Of a DNA stretch of 64,000 nt, positions 1 through 8,470 are shown in pieces (positions within the stretch are counted from its first letter, which is position 1; every line of letters begins with the position of its first letter). The position numbers and the translations under genes were made by a program. The notes beneath the pieces were generated by a model that was given only the letters and a program-made list of their open reading frames with translations, searched no databases and had not been told where the DNA came from. Source of the DNA: Mucilaginibacter flavus (GTDB lineage: Bacteria; Bacteroidota; Bacteroidia; Sphingobacteriales; Sphingobacteriaceae); contig NZ_JAUFPS010000095.1 in NCBI RefSeq assembly GCF_030409315.1, positions 84,117-148,116 of the forward strand. Reading direction: 5' to 3'.

Positions 1-2
1 TT

Positions 3-407
3 AAAGTGATCCAGCAATCGCTTAAACAACTTAAAAATGCAGGCGAAGCATCTATCGTTTTAATCAGCTCCGTTGCCGCTAAAAGCGGTATGCCGTATCA
101 TGCCAGTATATCGGCTGCTAAAAGCGGATTGGAAGGCTTGGCGCTATCACTTGCGGCAGAACTTGCGGCACAGCATATCCGGGTGAACGTTATTGCTCCT
201 TCCCTTACAGATACACCAATGGCCCAAAACCTGCTGAGTACTCCTGAAAAAAGAGAAGCTTCGGCAAAAAGGCATCCATTGGGGAAATTCGGCCTGCCGG
301 ATGATATCAGCCAGGCTGCAGCATTCTTACTTTCAGACGAAAGCGGTTGGATGACGGGGCAGGTTATCGGTATAGATGGCGGGCTTGGTAAATTAAAAGT
401 AAGCTGA
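3..407 (+). CDS. SDR family oxidoreductase, C-terminal part (5' end outside window)
   Basis: This is the C-terminal part of a short-chain dehydrogenase/reductase; the reading frame is open to the window edge, so the N-terminal NAD(P)-binding GxxxGxG region lies upstream. Visible family marks are the serine of the ISSVAA strand, the YxxxK-like catalytic segment (YHASISAAKSG), the VNVIAPS motif after the active site, and the C-terminal GQVIGIDGG tail. The substrate cannot be told from this fragment. It ends one base before the next gene, a flavin reductase, so the two are almost certainly co-transcribed with the FAD oxidoreductase and MpaB-like genes that follow. The GTG at 6 is internal and not a real start. 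Confidence 0.9.
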   Translation, partial: KVIQQSLKQLKNAGEASIVLISSVAAKSGMPYHASISAAKSGLEGLALSLAAELAAQHIRVNVIAPSLTDTPMAQNLLSTPEKREASAKRHPLGKFGLPDDISQAAAFLLSDESGWMTGQVIGIDGGLGKLKVS

Positions 408-408
408 T

Positions 409-1053
409 ATGATAAACATTAATAGCGAGCAGCTCTCCGAAATGGAGAAATATTACCGCATCAACCTGATCAATAGTTTAGCGGGCTACAAGTCCCTTAA
501 TCTGTTGGGTACTATAGACAACGATGGGATCACTAATCTTTGTATAATCAGTTCTGTATTTCACCTGGGTGCCAATCCCCCGCTTATCGGTATGGTTATC
601 CGCCCGGAAAGACCGCATAACGACACCCTGAGAAATATCAAATCGGTAGGGCAATATACGCTTAACAACGTCTTGCCTGAATGGTATATGCACGCACATC
701 AAACCAGTGCAAGTTATCCTTCAGGAGTATCCGAATTTGATGCCTGCGGTTTCAAAAAAATTTATGCAGATAGATTTAAAGCTCCTTTCGTGGAAAAATC
801 GACCGTCAGGATTGGTCTTGAGATGCGGGAGTTTATCGATGTGGAGCTTAATGGCACCACCATCGTTATTGGCGAAGTGGTCAGAATCATGACTGATGAT
901 TCGTTAATTGAAGAAGATGGAACAGTTAATCATATCTGTGCTAAAACAATGACGGTAGCGGGACTGGATAATTATTGTCTTCCGCAAGCCGTGGGCCGTT
1001 TGGCGTATGCAAAACCTGGTGTTGAGCCACATGAATTATCTATGGTAAAATAA
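409..1053 (+). CDS. flavin reductase-like (FMN-binding split barrel) protein
   Basis: The 214-residue protein resembles the flavin-reductase-like domain family, which binds FMN in a split-barrel fold and usually supplies reduced flavin to a monooxygenase or acts as a flavoprotein oxidoreductase. The central region with SSVFHLGANPPLIG and RPERPHNDTLRNI fits the FMN-phosphate-binding part of this family, followed by a C-terminal half with an IVIGEVV strand. No signal peptide is seen, so it should be cytoplasmic. It sits one base after the SDR gene and 10 bases before an FAD oxidoreductase gene, so an operon role as reductase partner is plausible but inferred. Confidence 0.8.
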   Translation: MININSEQLSEMEKYYRINLINSLAGYKSLNLLGTIDNDGITNLCIISSVFHLGANPPLIGMVIRPERPHNDTLRNIKSVGQYTLNNVLPEWYMHAHQTSASYPSGVSEFDACGFKKIYADRFKAPFVEKSTVRIGLEMREFIDVELNGTTIVIGEVVRIMTDDSLIEEDGTVNHICAKTMTVAGLDNYCLPQAVGRLAYAKPGVEPHELSMVK

Positions 1054-1063
1054 ATTATCCGCT

Positions 1064-2308
1064 ATGGCACAAGAAAAAGATCCGGATGTAATTATCGTAG
1101 GTGGTGGTATTGCCGGCTTAACCGCCGCAAAAGTGTTAAAATCGGCCGGCAGATCAGTATTGATTCTTGAAGCCTCCGACGGTATTGGCGGAAGAGTGAG
1201 GACCGATACCGTACAGGGCTCTTTGTTGGACCGCGGTTTCCAGGTATTCCTAACAGCTTATCCTGAAGCTAAATATTTATTGGATTACAAAGCGCTTGAT
1301 CTTAGAACTTTCGAACCGGGCGCGCTGATCCTTAATCAGGAAGGGATCACGGAAGTCGGTGACCCGTTAAGGAGGCCGTCATCTCTGATCAGGACGCTTT
1401 TATCTCCTGCCGGCACGTTACCGGATAAGCTGCGTATGCTTCGGTTGAAGCTGATGCTAAGCCGCAAAAGCCTGGAGGATATATTTTCAGAAAATGAGAC
1501 CAGCACGATGGCCTACCTGAAAAATGCAGGCTTTAGTGAGTTCATGATTACCCGGTTTTTTAAGCCGTTTATGACCGGTATTTTCCTGGAAAACAAACTG
1601 ACAACCTCCAGCCGGATGTTTGAGTTTGTATTTAAGATGTTCAGTGAAGGCGATGCAGCAGTACCGGCACACGGAATGGGCATGATCCCTTTGCAATTAG
1701 CGAAAGGTCTCTCAGACAAAGAATTGATTTTTAATGAAAGGGTTACGGCAATTGATGGCAGCACCGTAAAAAGCGCTACCGGAAAAACTTTTCAGTCCGC
1801 CCATGTAATAATAGCTACGGATCAACTGCATTTACCGCAGCCTTATCAGCACCTGGCAAAGTCTTACCATTCGGTAATCAATATGTATTTTATCGCTTCA
1901 AAGCCACCTTTTAACAGGCCGCTTATTGCGCTGAATGCCTTGCCGGGAAAGTTGGTAAATAATATAGCGGTAATGAATCAGGTATCGCCTTATTATGCTC
2001 CCGGTGTCGATTCCCTCATTTCGGTTTCACTGATCGGCGATTTTTCGGGCGAAAGCGTTATTAAACTCAGGAGTGAGGTGATCCGTGAGATGGCGTGCTG
2101 GTTTCCTGACGCGATCAATTGGAAACATTTGAAAACTTATACTATCAATTATGCTTTGCCAAATGATGACCGGGTGCTTAACCATCCGGAAATCTTAAGA
2201 TTAAACGACCGGTGTTTTATCTGCGGCGACCATTTACTAAATGGCTCGATTAATGCAGCGATGAAAAGCGGGCGATTGGCTGCAGAGGCTGTTATCAGCG
2301 GGTGTTAA
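1064..2308 (+). CDS. NAD(P)/FAD-dependent oxidoreductase (amine oxidase / phytoene desaturase-like)
   Basis: The 414-residue protein starts with a Rossmann FAD-binding motif, VIIVGGGIAGL, around residues 9-19, followed by the E-x(7)-GGR motif (LEASDGIGGRVRT, about 35-47) typical of flavin amine oxidases, protoporphyrinogen oxidases and carotenoid desaturases. The C-terminal flavin motif ICGDHLLNGSINAAMKSG (about 386-403) closes the FAD site. Length is normal for this group. It lies in a tight operon with a flavin reductase upstream and an MpaB-like oxygenase four bases downstream. Its exact substrate (amine, carotenoid-like or other) is not recognisable from sequence alone. Confidence 0.85.
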   Translation: MAQEKDPDVIIVGGGIAGLTAAKVLKSAGRSVLILEASDGIGGRVRTDTVQGSLLDRGFQVFLTAYPEAKYLLDYKALDLRTFEPGALILNQEGITEVGDPLRRPSSLIRTLLSPAGTLPDKLRMLRLKLMLSRKSLEDIFSENETSTMAYLKNAGFSEFMITRFFKPFMTGIFLENKLTTSSRMFEFVFKMFSEGDAAVPAHGMGMIPLQLAKGLSDKELIFNERVTAIDGSTVKSATGKTFQSAHVIIATDQLHLPQPYQHLAKSYHSVINMYFIASKPPFNRPLIALNALPGKLVNNIAVMNQVSPYYAPGVDSLISVSLIGDFSGESVIKLRSEVIREMACWFPDAINWKHLKTYTINYALPNDDRVLNHPEILRLNDRCFICGDHLLNGSINAAMKSGRLAAEAVISGC

Positions 2309-2311
2309 GCA

Positions 2312-3364
2312 ATGGGATATCAAAAAATATATGGAAGTGAGTTTTTGGCTGCTAAAAGACTAGTTGGTGATCCCGTCGCTGATGCATTTATCCTGCAAGT
2401 ATTTAGAGACGCTGATCAAAAAAAAGAATTGCAACAATGGTTAAATAGAGCGAGCGGTAACCATGAGTTAAAAGCTTTGGCAGAAATTTTTCCCGGATTG
2501 CAGCTTATTAAGGAGGCTGCACATTTACCTGCCTGGGCTGATCAGAAGTTGATGAAAGCCGGGTCGGACTTTTTCATCAGGCATTCTACCACCATCATGA
2601 GTTTGCTTGGCTTGATGTCACTTCCCTATTGTTATACAGCCGCTAACGGTGCCAGGGTGCTGTATTTATCGGAGCGCATGCGAACTGATGCGACTAAAAG
2701 ATTATATGAGACTGCGATCTTTGTTTGGGAAGCGATGGCCCCGGATGCTTTCGGACCAACGGGAAAAGTTTTTACAGAAACCTTCAAAGTAAGGTTAATG
2801 CATGCCGCGGTGCGTTACTATACGCTGCAAAGCGGAAAGTGGGACGATTCCTGGGGTGTGCCTATCAACCAGGAAGATATGGCAGGTACCAATCTTTCTT
2901 TTTCATTGATCGTAATCAGGGGCCTCAGGTTACTGGGGTTCACGATAAATCAAGCTGATCAGGTCGCATTTATCCACCTATGGAATGTGATCGGCTTTTT
3001 GTCAGGTTTGGATGAAGACCTGATTCCCACCAAACCAGGATTAGCAGTAATGCTTGATGCCGAAATCAGCAGAAGACAGTTTGCCGGCTCAGCTCACGGC
3101 AGAGAATTAACCAGCGCACTTACAGCACATATTATTTCAGTCAATAAAGGTAAAGTTAAGGCAAATGACATCCTGGGCTTAATGAAATATTTGCTGGGGA
3201 AAGATGTCGCGGCAACACTTTCCATTGATGTACCGGACTTACCCAAATACAAGATTTCGCTGCTCCGTACGACAAACCTTATTAAAAGTTTTATGCCCCA
3301 GGGCAATACTGATCTTACTTACCAAAGAGCTTATTCAACATTCAAATCACAAAAACCACTTTAA
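2312..3364 (+). CDS. oxygenase MpaB family protein (DUF2236-like)
   Basis: The 350-residue helical protein matches the MpaB/latex-clearing (Lcp) oxygenase superfamily, whose studied members are haem-dependent enzymes such as the fungal MpaB oxygenase and rubber-cleaving Lcp. Helix segments such as VRLMHAAVRYYTL and INQEDMAGTNLSFS are the family's recognisable features, and the histidine in the first is a candidate haem ligand, though the axial ligand cannot be proven by eye. No signal peptide is present. It is the fourth gene of the oxidative operon and is followed, after 56 bases, by a MarR-type regulator. Confidence 0.75.
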   Translation: MGYQKIYGSEFLAAKRLVGDPVADAFILQVFRDADQKKELQQWLNRASGNHELKALAEIFPGLQLIKEAAHLPAWADQKLMKAGSDFFIRHSTTIMSLLGLMSLPYCYTAANGARVLYLSERMRTDATKRLYETAIFVWEAMAPDAFGPTGKVFTETFKVRLMHAAVRYYTLQSGKWDDSWGVPINQEDMAGTNLSFSLIVIRGLRLLGFTINQADQVAFIHLWNVIGFLSGLDEDLIPTKPGLAVMLDAEISRRQFAGSAHGRELTSALTAHIISVNKGKVKANDILGLMKYLLGKDVAATLSIDVPDLPKYKISLLRTTNLIKSFMPQGNTDLTYQRAYSTFKSQKPL

Positions 3365-3420
3365 CAAAATAAAAGATTTTAAATTTGACCGATATGACAA
3401 TCATTACAAGCCCTTAAATT

Positions 3421-4116
3421 ATGAAATCCTACAAGCTCATTCATCAATTACTAAGTCTCCTGGAGCAACTGGAGGAGGAAAACAATGGTGAAGAAGTTTC
3501 TATCCAGGACTTTACGGGCTTTTTGTTAAGTCATATCGGAGACCCGGCTGCTGATTCTGTCAACGGCGATGTCCGGTTTGGCAAAAACGAGAATATGGCG
3601 CAGGATATTGCCTATCAACTGGACAATAATATCGGCAGATTATTTGTTTACATGAGCCGCTATGCCAAATCCTATATAAAAAAGGCATTAGAAGGCACGC
3701 CGCTTCAAACCGCTGAAGAATTTACCGGACTTGCCATCTTACTCACACATGACCAACTTTCGAAAACCGAGCTGATCAGCCATAACTTACAGGAAAAGGC
3801 ATCGGGAACTGAAGTTATCCGACGCCTGATCGCGGCAGGGCTCGTTAAACAGTGGGACAACATAAAAGACAAACGCGGCAAACATATCGGGATAACAGAC
3901 CAGGGAAAGGAATTATTATACCGGGTATTTGTCGATATGAGCTACGTGGGCAAAATGATCACCGGTAATCTGTCCATCTCCGAAAAACTGACGCTACAAT
4001 ACCTCCTGCAAAAGCTGGAGAATTTCCATTATGAGCATCATGAGAAAAAAACCATTAATACTAAAGATGATTTAAAGATTTTTTTAACAGAAACTGAAGA
4101 GAACAAGGTAAAGTAA
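3421..4116 (+). CDS. MarR-like winged-helix transcriptional regulator
   Basis: The 231-residue protein has an N-terminal helical segment of about 85 residues, then a winged-helix region in which DQLSKTELISHNL, GTEVIRRLIAAGLVKQ and the wing DKRGKHIGITDQGKELL follow the MarR pattern of recognition helix plus beta wing. MarR proteins act as dimeric repressors, often responding to small phenolic or oxidised ligands. It closes an operon of redox enzymes and probably autoregulates that operon, but no operator was identified. The N-terminal extension is longer than in minimal MarR proteins of about 140-150 residues. Confidence 0.75.
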   Translation: MKSYKLIHQLLSLLEQLEEENNGEEVSIQDFTGFLLSHIGDPAADSVNGDVRFGKNENMAQDIAYQLDNNIGRLFVYMSRYAKSYIKKALEGTPLQTAEEFTGLAILLTHDQLSKTELISHNLQEKASGTEVIRRLIAAGLVKQWDNIKDKRGKHIGITDQGKELLYRVFVDMSYVGKMITGNLSISEKLTLQYLLQKLENFHYEHHEKKTINTKDDLKIFLTETEENKVK

Positions 4117-4198
4117 TTTGCCGTTTTACCAAAGACTTACTTTTGATATTCAAATCATTCAACTTTATAACATTGGAACTATGCCGGAAGTAAGGAAA

Positions 4199-4564
4199 TC
4201 AGCGGCGGTATTCGTAAATGTTAATTATATGACCTTCGGGATCAGCAACAGCTGCTCCTTTTCCCCATCCCATCTGCTGTTTATCTGCAACGATTTGACA
4301 ACCGCTTTGCGTTAAGCGTTCAAAATACTGATCGAATAAATCAACTTCAATTCCGATTTCGAAACCATTGTTGCCAGGCGCGGTTTGCGCATTTCCATTT
4401 TGCTGGATAAGGATATTACAGCCTGTGCCTCCTTTAATTAAAAAGAATCCCGGGGCATGTGACCTTTGCTCATCTAATTCAAAATTCAGAACATCCACAT
4501 AAAAGTCTTTAAGTTCACACGGATTGTCTGAGACAAGATTGATACTATCTAGTTTTGCTTTCAT
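4199..4564 (-). CDS. VOC family protein (glyoxalase/bleomycin-resistance fold)
   Basis: The 121-residue protein is a single vicinal-oxygen-chelate domain. It begins with the typical LDSINLVSDNPCELKDFYVDVL strand-helix and ends with VADPEGHIINIYE, where the terminal glutamate is the usual metal ligand. These two beta-alpha-beta-beta-beta modules form a metal site used in glyoxalases, dioxygenases and antibiotic-binding proteins; which function applies here is unknown. It is 52 bases downstream of an AraC-type regulator on the same strand, so co-expression is likely. Confidence 0.85.
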   Translation of the reverse strand: MKAKLDSINLVSDNPCELKDFYVDVLNFELDEQRSHAPGFFLIKGGTGCNILIQQNGNAQTAPGNNGFEIGIEVDLFDQYFERLTQSGCQIVADKQQMGWGKGAAVADPEGHIINIYEYRR

Positions 4565-4616
4565 TTAACAAAATTAGCCCGTAATAAACTACTCAATTTG
4601 TAAAAAAGCGACAATC

Positions 4617-5399
4617 TTAAATTAGCAGTTTCTTTTTTTGCCGGACATATTCGATAAAATCGCTGGGGTTCTGATTACTGAATCTGCGAAAATCATTACT
4701 TAAATGAGCAAGGTCAGTAAAATTTAGACTGCACGCCAGATCGGTAAGGTCGGTATCAGGGTGATTCCACAAAAAATTTCGGATAAATTCAAATCTAACT
4801 TTCCGGGCAAGTCCTTTTGGGGTTTGTCCAATCATTTTACGAAATATCCTTTCCATGGTACGATTAGTTGTAAAACTCGCTCCCGAAATTGCAGAGGCAC
4901 TGATAACTCCTTTTTTTTCGATTATTTCACGGCACGAATTCAGCAGCCTGCTATCGGTATCAAAAAGTTTAAGGGACGATGAAAAATAGTCTTCGAAAAG
5001 CTCCAATACACTTTCCGCTGGATTTTTAGTAATGACCTGTACGATTGCTGAATATAGTTCCGTTAGCGACAGAGGCAATCCTATAATAGGTTCGGCCGTG
5101 TTTAGAAACCCAAGGCATATGAACGGATAAAGACGCACTCCTACAATGAAAATATCTCCGCGTGCCTTAATATAAAGCGGTTTTTCCAATAGATTAACTG
5201 CAAAACAGTCCGGTAATACTTCTTCAGAATTTCCTTTTACAAGGATGCACGGACTCTTAAAACTAAAAATTAATTCCCGGTAACTGTCAGGAAGGATTTC
5301 AACAGGTTTTTCGCGGGTATCAAACGACCTCGTTATGGACCAAAAACACTTAATATATTGGTTTAAAGGTAATTTTGGAGATAAGTCCTGATAGGGCAT
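4617..5399 (-). CDS. AraC family transcriptional regulator (DUF6597-type N-terminus)
   Basis: The 260-residue protein has an N-terminal sensor domain beginning YQDLSPKLPLNQYIKCFWSI, the hallmark of the DUF6597-like domain found in Bacteroidota AraC proteins, and a C-terminal pair of helix-turn-helix motifs (ISGASFTTNRTMERIFRKMIG and LACSLNFTDLAHLSNDFRRF). It is probably a cytoplasmic one-component regulator. The VOC gene lies directly downstream on the same strand and is a likely target. A related protein of the same design, also beside a VOC gene, occurs at 39428-40246, so the regulator/VOC pairing appears twice in this window in opposite gene order. Confidence 0.88.
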   Translation of the reverse strand: MPYQDLSPKLPLNQYIKCFWSITRSFDTREKPVEILPDSYRELIFSFKSPCILVKGNSEEVLPDCFAVNLLEKPLYIKARGDIFIVGVRLYPFICLGFLNTAEPIIGLPLSLTELYSAIVQVITKNPAESVLELFEDYFSSSLKLFDTDSRLLNSCREIIEKKGVISASAISGASFTTNRTMERIFRKMIGQTPKGLARKVRFEFIRNFLWNHPDTDLTDLACSLNFTDLAHLSNDFRRFSNQNPSDFIEYVRQKKKLLI

Positions 5400-5500
5400 A
5401 ATATCTATTTCAAATTATCGATATAAAACTAATATAGTTAAATGAGATTAACTAAAAACACAATAGTCAGCCAATAATCGTCTTTCAGATGAAATTTATA

Positions 5501-5538
5501 TAAAGCAGCAAAGTCACCTTATGGCTTGTGCTGCTTTA
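5501..5538. other. intergenic stem-loop between divergent AraC genes
   Basis: Within the 313-base gene-free stretch 5400-5712, TAAAGCAGCA pairs with TGCTGCTTTA 18 bases later, and inner bases AAGTCA/TGGCTT extend the stem around a five-base loop. A T-rich run follows on the plus strand, which fits a terminator, but no plus-strand gene ends here, so a small RNA or a relic is possible. Nothing else is recognisable in this stretch. Confidence 0.45.
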
Positions 5539-5712
5539 CTTTTAAAAATTAGACAATTTATGAATTACCGTACTGGTCTTTGCTCAATCGATTTTCCATT
5601 TGATGTTGTTTAAATTAGTATTGTAACATATCGCCATTCTAAAAGGTGAAGGTCAGCAAAAATTTATCGATAACTCCATATCTCTTTTATGGTATTTTAG
5701 TAGCAAAATCAT

Positions 5713-6906
5713 TTGCCTGTGTTTGATCTTAATGTTTACAGCGTTTTATTATTACCCGCTTTCATTCAAGGTGTTCTTTTCACCGGGCTTTGTCTGCTGC
5801 GCTATTGCCGGGAGAAAAAATTACATGATCTGTTGCTGGCGCTGCTGTTGCTGTTGTTGACCATAAGGCTTAGCTATTGGATGTTGGGTTTCGCCGGATG
5901 GTACGACCGCCATAATGCGCTGACGACTTTTATGTTTTATTTCCCATTCAATACTTTAATATTGATTGGCCCGTGTTTGTATTTTTATTTTCTAAGCCTG
6001 ACTAACAGGGATTTCCAATTGTCGCGAAGCCATTGGCCGCATTTTATATTGCCGCTTACTTTATTGTTCTTGTACCTGATTAAATTTTCAGCTGACTTTC
6101 TATATCACCGTCCATTTCCAGATAATGAGGCCTATCAGTTTGGTACGCACGGTCCTTTTGCCGAACTGGACAAGACAGCTTTAGTCTACCTTATTTCGTA
6201 TAGCTCTTTATTATTCTATTTCTTTATCATATTGCGCAACTTCAGAGGGTACAAATCCTATTTGGTCGCTCATTTTGCCGATCTGCAGGGCATTGAATTG
6301 GGCTGGCTGCGCGGCTTGATTGCTTTTATCGCGACTGCCTTATTTGTCTTAGGCTGCTTTTACATCGCCGATTTATTTATACCGTTAAGTTATATCGTAA
6401 ACTGGTATCCTTATTTATTGCTGGGACTATCGATCTACTACATAAGCATCAATGGCTATTTTTATTCTCCGGGCCTGTTCAGGCATTTACAATTCTCGAT
6501 AACCAAAATTGACGAGCAGTTCAAAACGCCGGCTTTACCGGATATTGCGCAATGGAAACAAAACCTGGACAAATTTATGGTGATAGAGCAACCTTTTTTG
6601 GATTCGGAAATTAATTTGGCGCTGCTTGCCAGGAAGCTGGGTACGAATACGCAGATTCTTTCCAAAGTCATTAACGAAGGTTACGGACAAAATTTCAACG
6701 ATTATATTAACGGCCTTCGTGTAAAAGCTGTTATTGAACAATTTCGGCTTCAGGCGCACGAAAAATACAACCTGATGGGGATTGCCTGGGATTGTGGTTT
6801 CAATTCAAAAACAACGTTCAACCGGGCTTTTAAAAAAGTGATCGGGCAAACCCCAACAGTTTTTATTGAACAATTAGACGGTTCAGATCATGATTTGAAC
6901 CCCTGA
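5713..6906 (+). CDS. membrane-anchored AraC family regulator (7 TM + HTH)
   Basis: The 397-residue protein has about seven hydrophobic segments in residues 1-250, for example VLLLPAFIQGVLFTGLCLL, LLLALLLLLLTIRL and YPYLLLGLSIYYISI. A linker and a C-terminal AraC double helix-turn-helix follow, ending in MGIAWDCGFNSKTTFNRAFKK. Such proteins are one-component regulators whose membrane domain senses a signal while the DNA-binding domain stays cytoplasmic. The start chosen is a TTG at 5713; a GTG at 5719 is an alternative, and no ATG lies near. It is 28 bases upstream of an S41 peptidase gene, and a paralogue sits on the other side of that gene at 8471. Confidence 0.85.
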   Translation: MPVFDLNVYSVLLLPAFIQGVLFTGLCLLRYCREKKLHDLLLALLLLLLTIRLSYWMLGFAGWYDRHNALTTFMFYFPFNTLILIGPCLYFYFLSLTNRDFQLSRSHWPHFILPLTLLFLYLIKFSADFLYHRPFPDNEAYQFGTHGPFAELDKTALVYLISYSSLLFYFFIILRNFRGYKSYLVAHFADLQGIELGWLRGLIAFIATALFVLGCFYIADLFIPLSYIVNWYPYLLLGLSIYYISINGYFYSPGLFRHLQFSITKIDEQFKTPALPDIAQWKQNLDKFMVIEQPFLDSEINLALLARKLGTNTQILSKVINEGYGQNFNDYINGLRVKAVIEQFRLQAHEKYNLMGIAWDCGFNSKTTFNRAFKKVIGQTPTVFIEQLDGSDHDLNP

Positions 6907-6934
6907 TACCGCCGCACCGGTGCATTTTTGCACC

Positions 6935-8443
6935 ATGAAAACTATCAAAAACTTTTTCGTTCTACTTTGCCTATCCGGCTCACTAAAGGCTCAAACGCAA
7001 ACCTTCAAAACTGTGCAGCCCGAAATGATGCAGCATGAATTGCAAATATTAAAAGCGGCACTGATCACACTCCATCCGGGAACCTACCGTTATGAGACCC
7101 CGGCATCGATTGATTCCGTGTTCGCAGTTTTTGATCGAAGGGAAGCTAAACCGATGTCACAAAACCGATATTTTATCCTTACCGGTCAGTTGCTGACGCA
7201 TATACATTGCGGTCATACTTATACAAATTACTGGAACCAGCCCAAAGTCATCAGTAACGCGCTTTTCTCTAAAACCTGCCTGCCACTACTTTTCCGTATG
7301 ATCGGCCGGCAAATGATCATTACCGATAATCTTTCTGACAGTAAAAAAATAAAACCCGGCGATGAGTTAGTCGCGATTAATGGCATTCCTGTGAAAAGAA
7401 TTGTGGACAGTTTAATCACAGTAAGCCAGTCAGACGGGTTACATGGCTTACCACGGAAGTTGGACAATATTAGCGTTGAACCGCTGGATGCCGACACGTC
7501 TAATTATAATTTATTTGATATTTATTTCCCCTTATTTTTTCCGCAAAATTTTGATACTGATCATTACCGGTTGAAGTTAAAGGCATTCAACGGCGGTATG
7601 TATGAAGATCAGGTTAAATCGCTGAGCCGAACTGCCCGCCTCACAACTTATAACAGGCGTTTTGGCGTTTTGCCCGTTCATGAAAAAGATTGGTCGTTAA
7701 AATTTCTGAACGAACAAACAGTTTGCTTCACGATAGGCGACTTTGAGACCTGGGAATGGAAAGCTGATTACCACAAATATCTCGACAGCATATTTACGGT
7801 TTTAAATCAAAAAAAAGTGCAAAACCTTATTGTCGACATTCGTGGTAACGGGGGCGGCGACGACGCAGCGCGGGATGAAGTATTTTCATATTTGACGGAC
7901 AAACCCTTTGGGTGCGATGACCCGATGCACCGGCGAATCCGTTTTCTGGTTATCCCCGATACATTATTACCTTACCTAAAAACCTGGGACAAGTCATTTA
8001 AAGAACCCAAAGATCCGAATAGGTATAAAAAACTACCGGGGGGCTGGTATGAAAACAAAGCGGATAGTCTGGGAGCTTGTGTACCGGTGCAGCCCAAACC
8101 CAACCATTTTCAAGGCCGGCTATTCTTATTGACCGACGGGCGCAACAGCTCCACTACCTTTACACTCGCCAAAATGTTCCGCATGGCACATGCCGGTGAG
8201 ATTATCGGTGAAACAACCGGCGGCAACCAACAGGGTATCAACGGCGGCCAGTTCTTTTTTCTATACTTGCCTGAATCAAAAATAGAAGTCGATATCCCGC
8301 TGATATGGGGTGCGTACACTGGTAACAAAGCTGATACCGGGCTTCAGCCGGATATCGCTGTCTCCATTACCGCTGCTTCGGTCAGCAGGAACGATGATGC
8401 TGTATTAGACTTTGTATTGAATCAGATCGCCACCGGAAAATAA
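6935..8443 (+). CDS. S41 family peptidase, exported
   Basis: The protein of 502 residues (counted from the ATG at 6935) begins with a signal peptide, MKTIKNFFVLLCLSGSLKAQ, which is why this start is preferred over the ATG at 6920. A mid-protein region (IKPGDELVAINGIPVKR) looks like a PDZ-type loop. The peptidase core has IVDIRGNGGGDD and TDGRNSSTTFTLAKM, in which the serine near residue 405 is the expected nucleophile, then GETTGGNQQGINGG. S41 enzymes are tail-specific or C-terminal processing peptidases; this one should act in the periplasm or at the cell surface. It lies between two paralogous membrane AraC regulators. Confidence 0.88.
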   Translation: MKTIKNFFVLLCLSGSLKAQTQTFKTVQPEMMQHELQILKAALITLHPGTYRYETPASIDSVFAVFDRREAKPMSQNRYFILTGQLLTHIHCGHTYTNYWNQPKVISNALFSKTCLPLLFRMIGRQMIITDNLSDSKKIKPGDELVAINGIPVKRIVDSLITVSQSDGLHGLPRKLDNISVEPLDADTSNYNLFDIYFPLFFPQNFDTDHYRLKLKAFNGGMYEDQVKSLSRTARLTTYNRRFGVLPVHEKDWSLKFLNEQTVCFTIGDFETWEWKADYHKYLDSIFTVLNQKKVQNLIVDIRGNGGGDDAARDEVFSYLTDKPFGCDDPMHRRIRFLVIPDTLLPYLKTWDKSFKEPKDPNRYKKLPGGWYENKADSLGACVPVQPKPNHFQGRLFLLTDGRNSSTTFTLAKMFRMAHAGEIIGETTGGNQQGINGGQFFFLYLPESKIEVDIPLIWGAYTGNKADTGLQPDIAVSITAASVSRNDDAVLDFVLNQIATGK

Positions 8444-8470
8444 ACATAAAACATTACCTTGCTGTAAATT

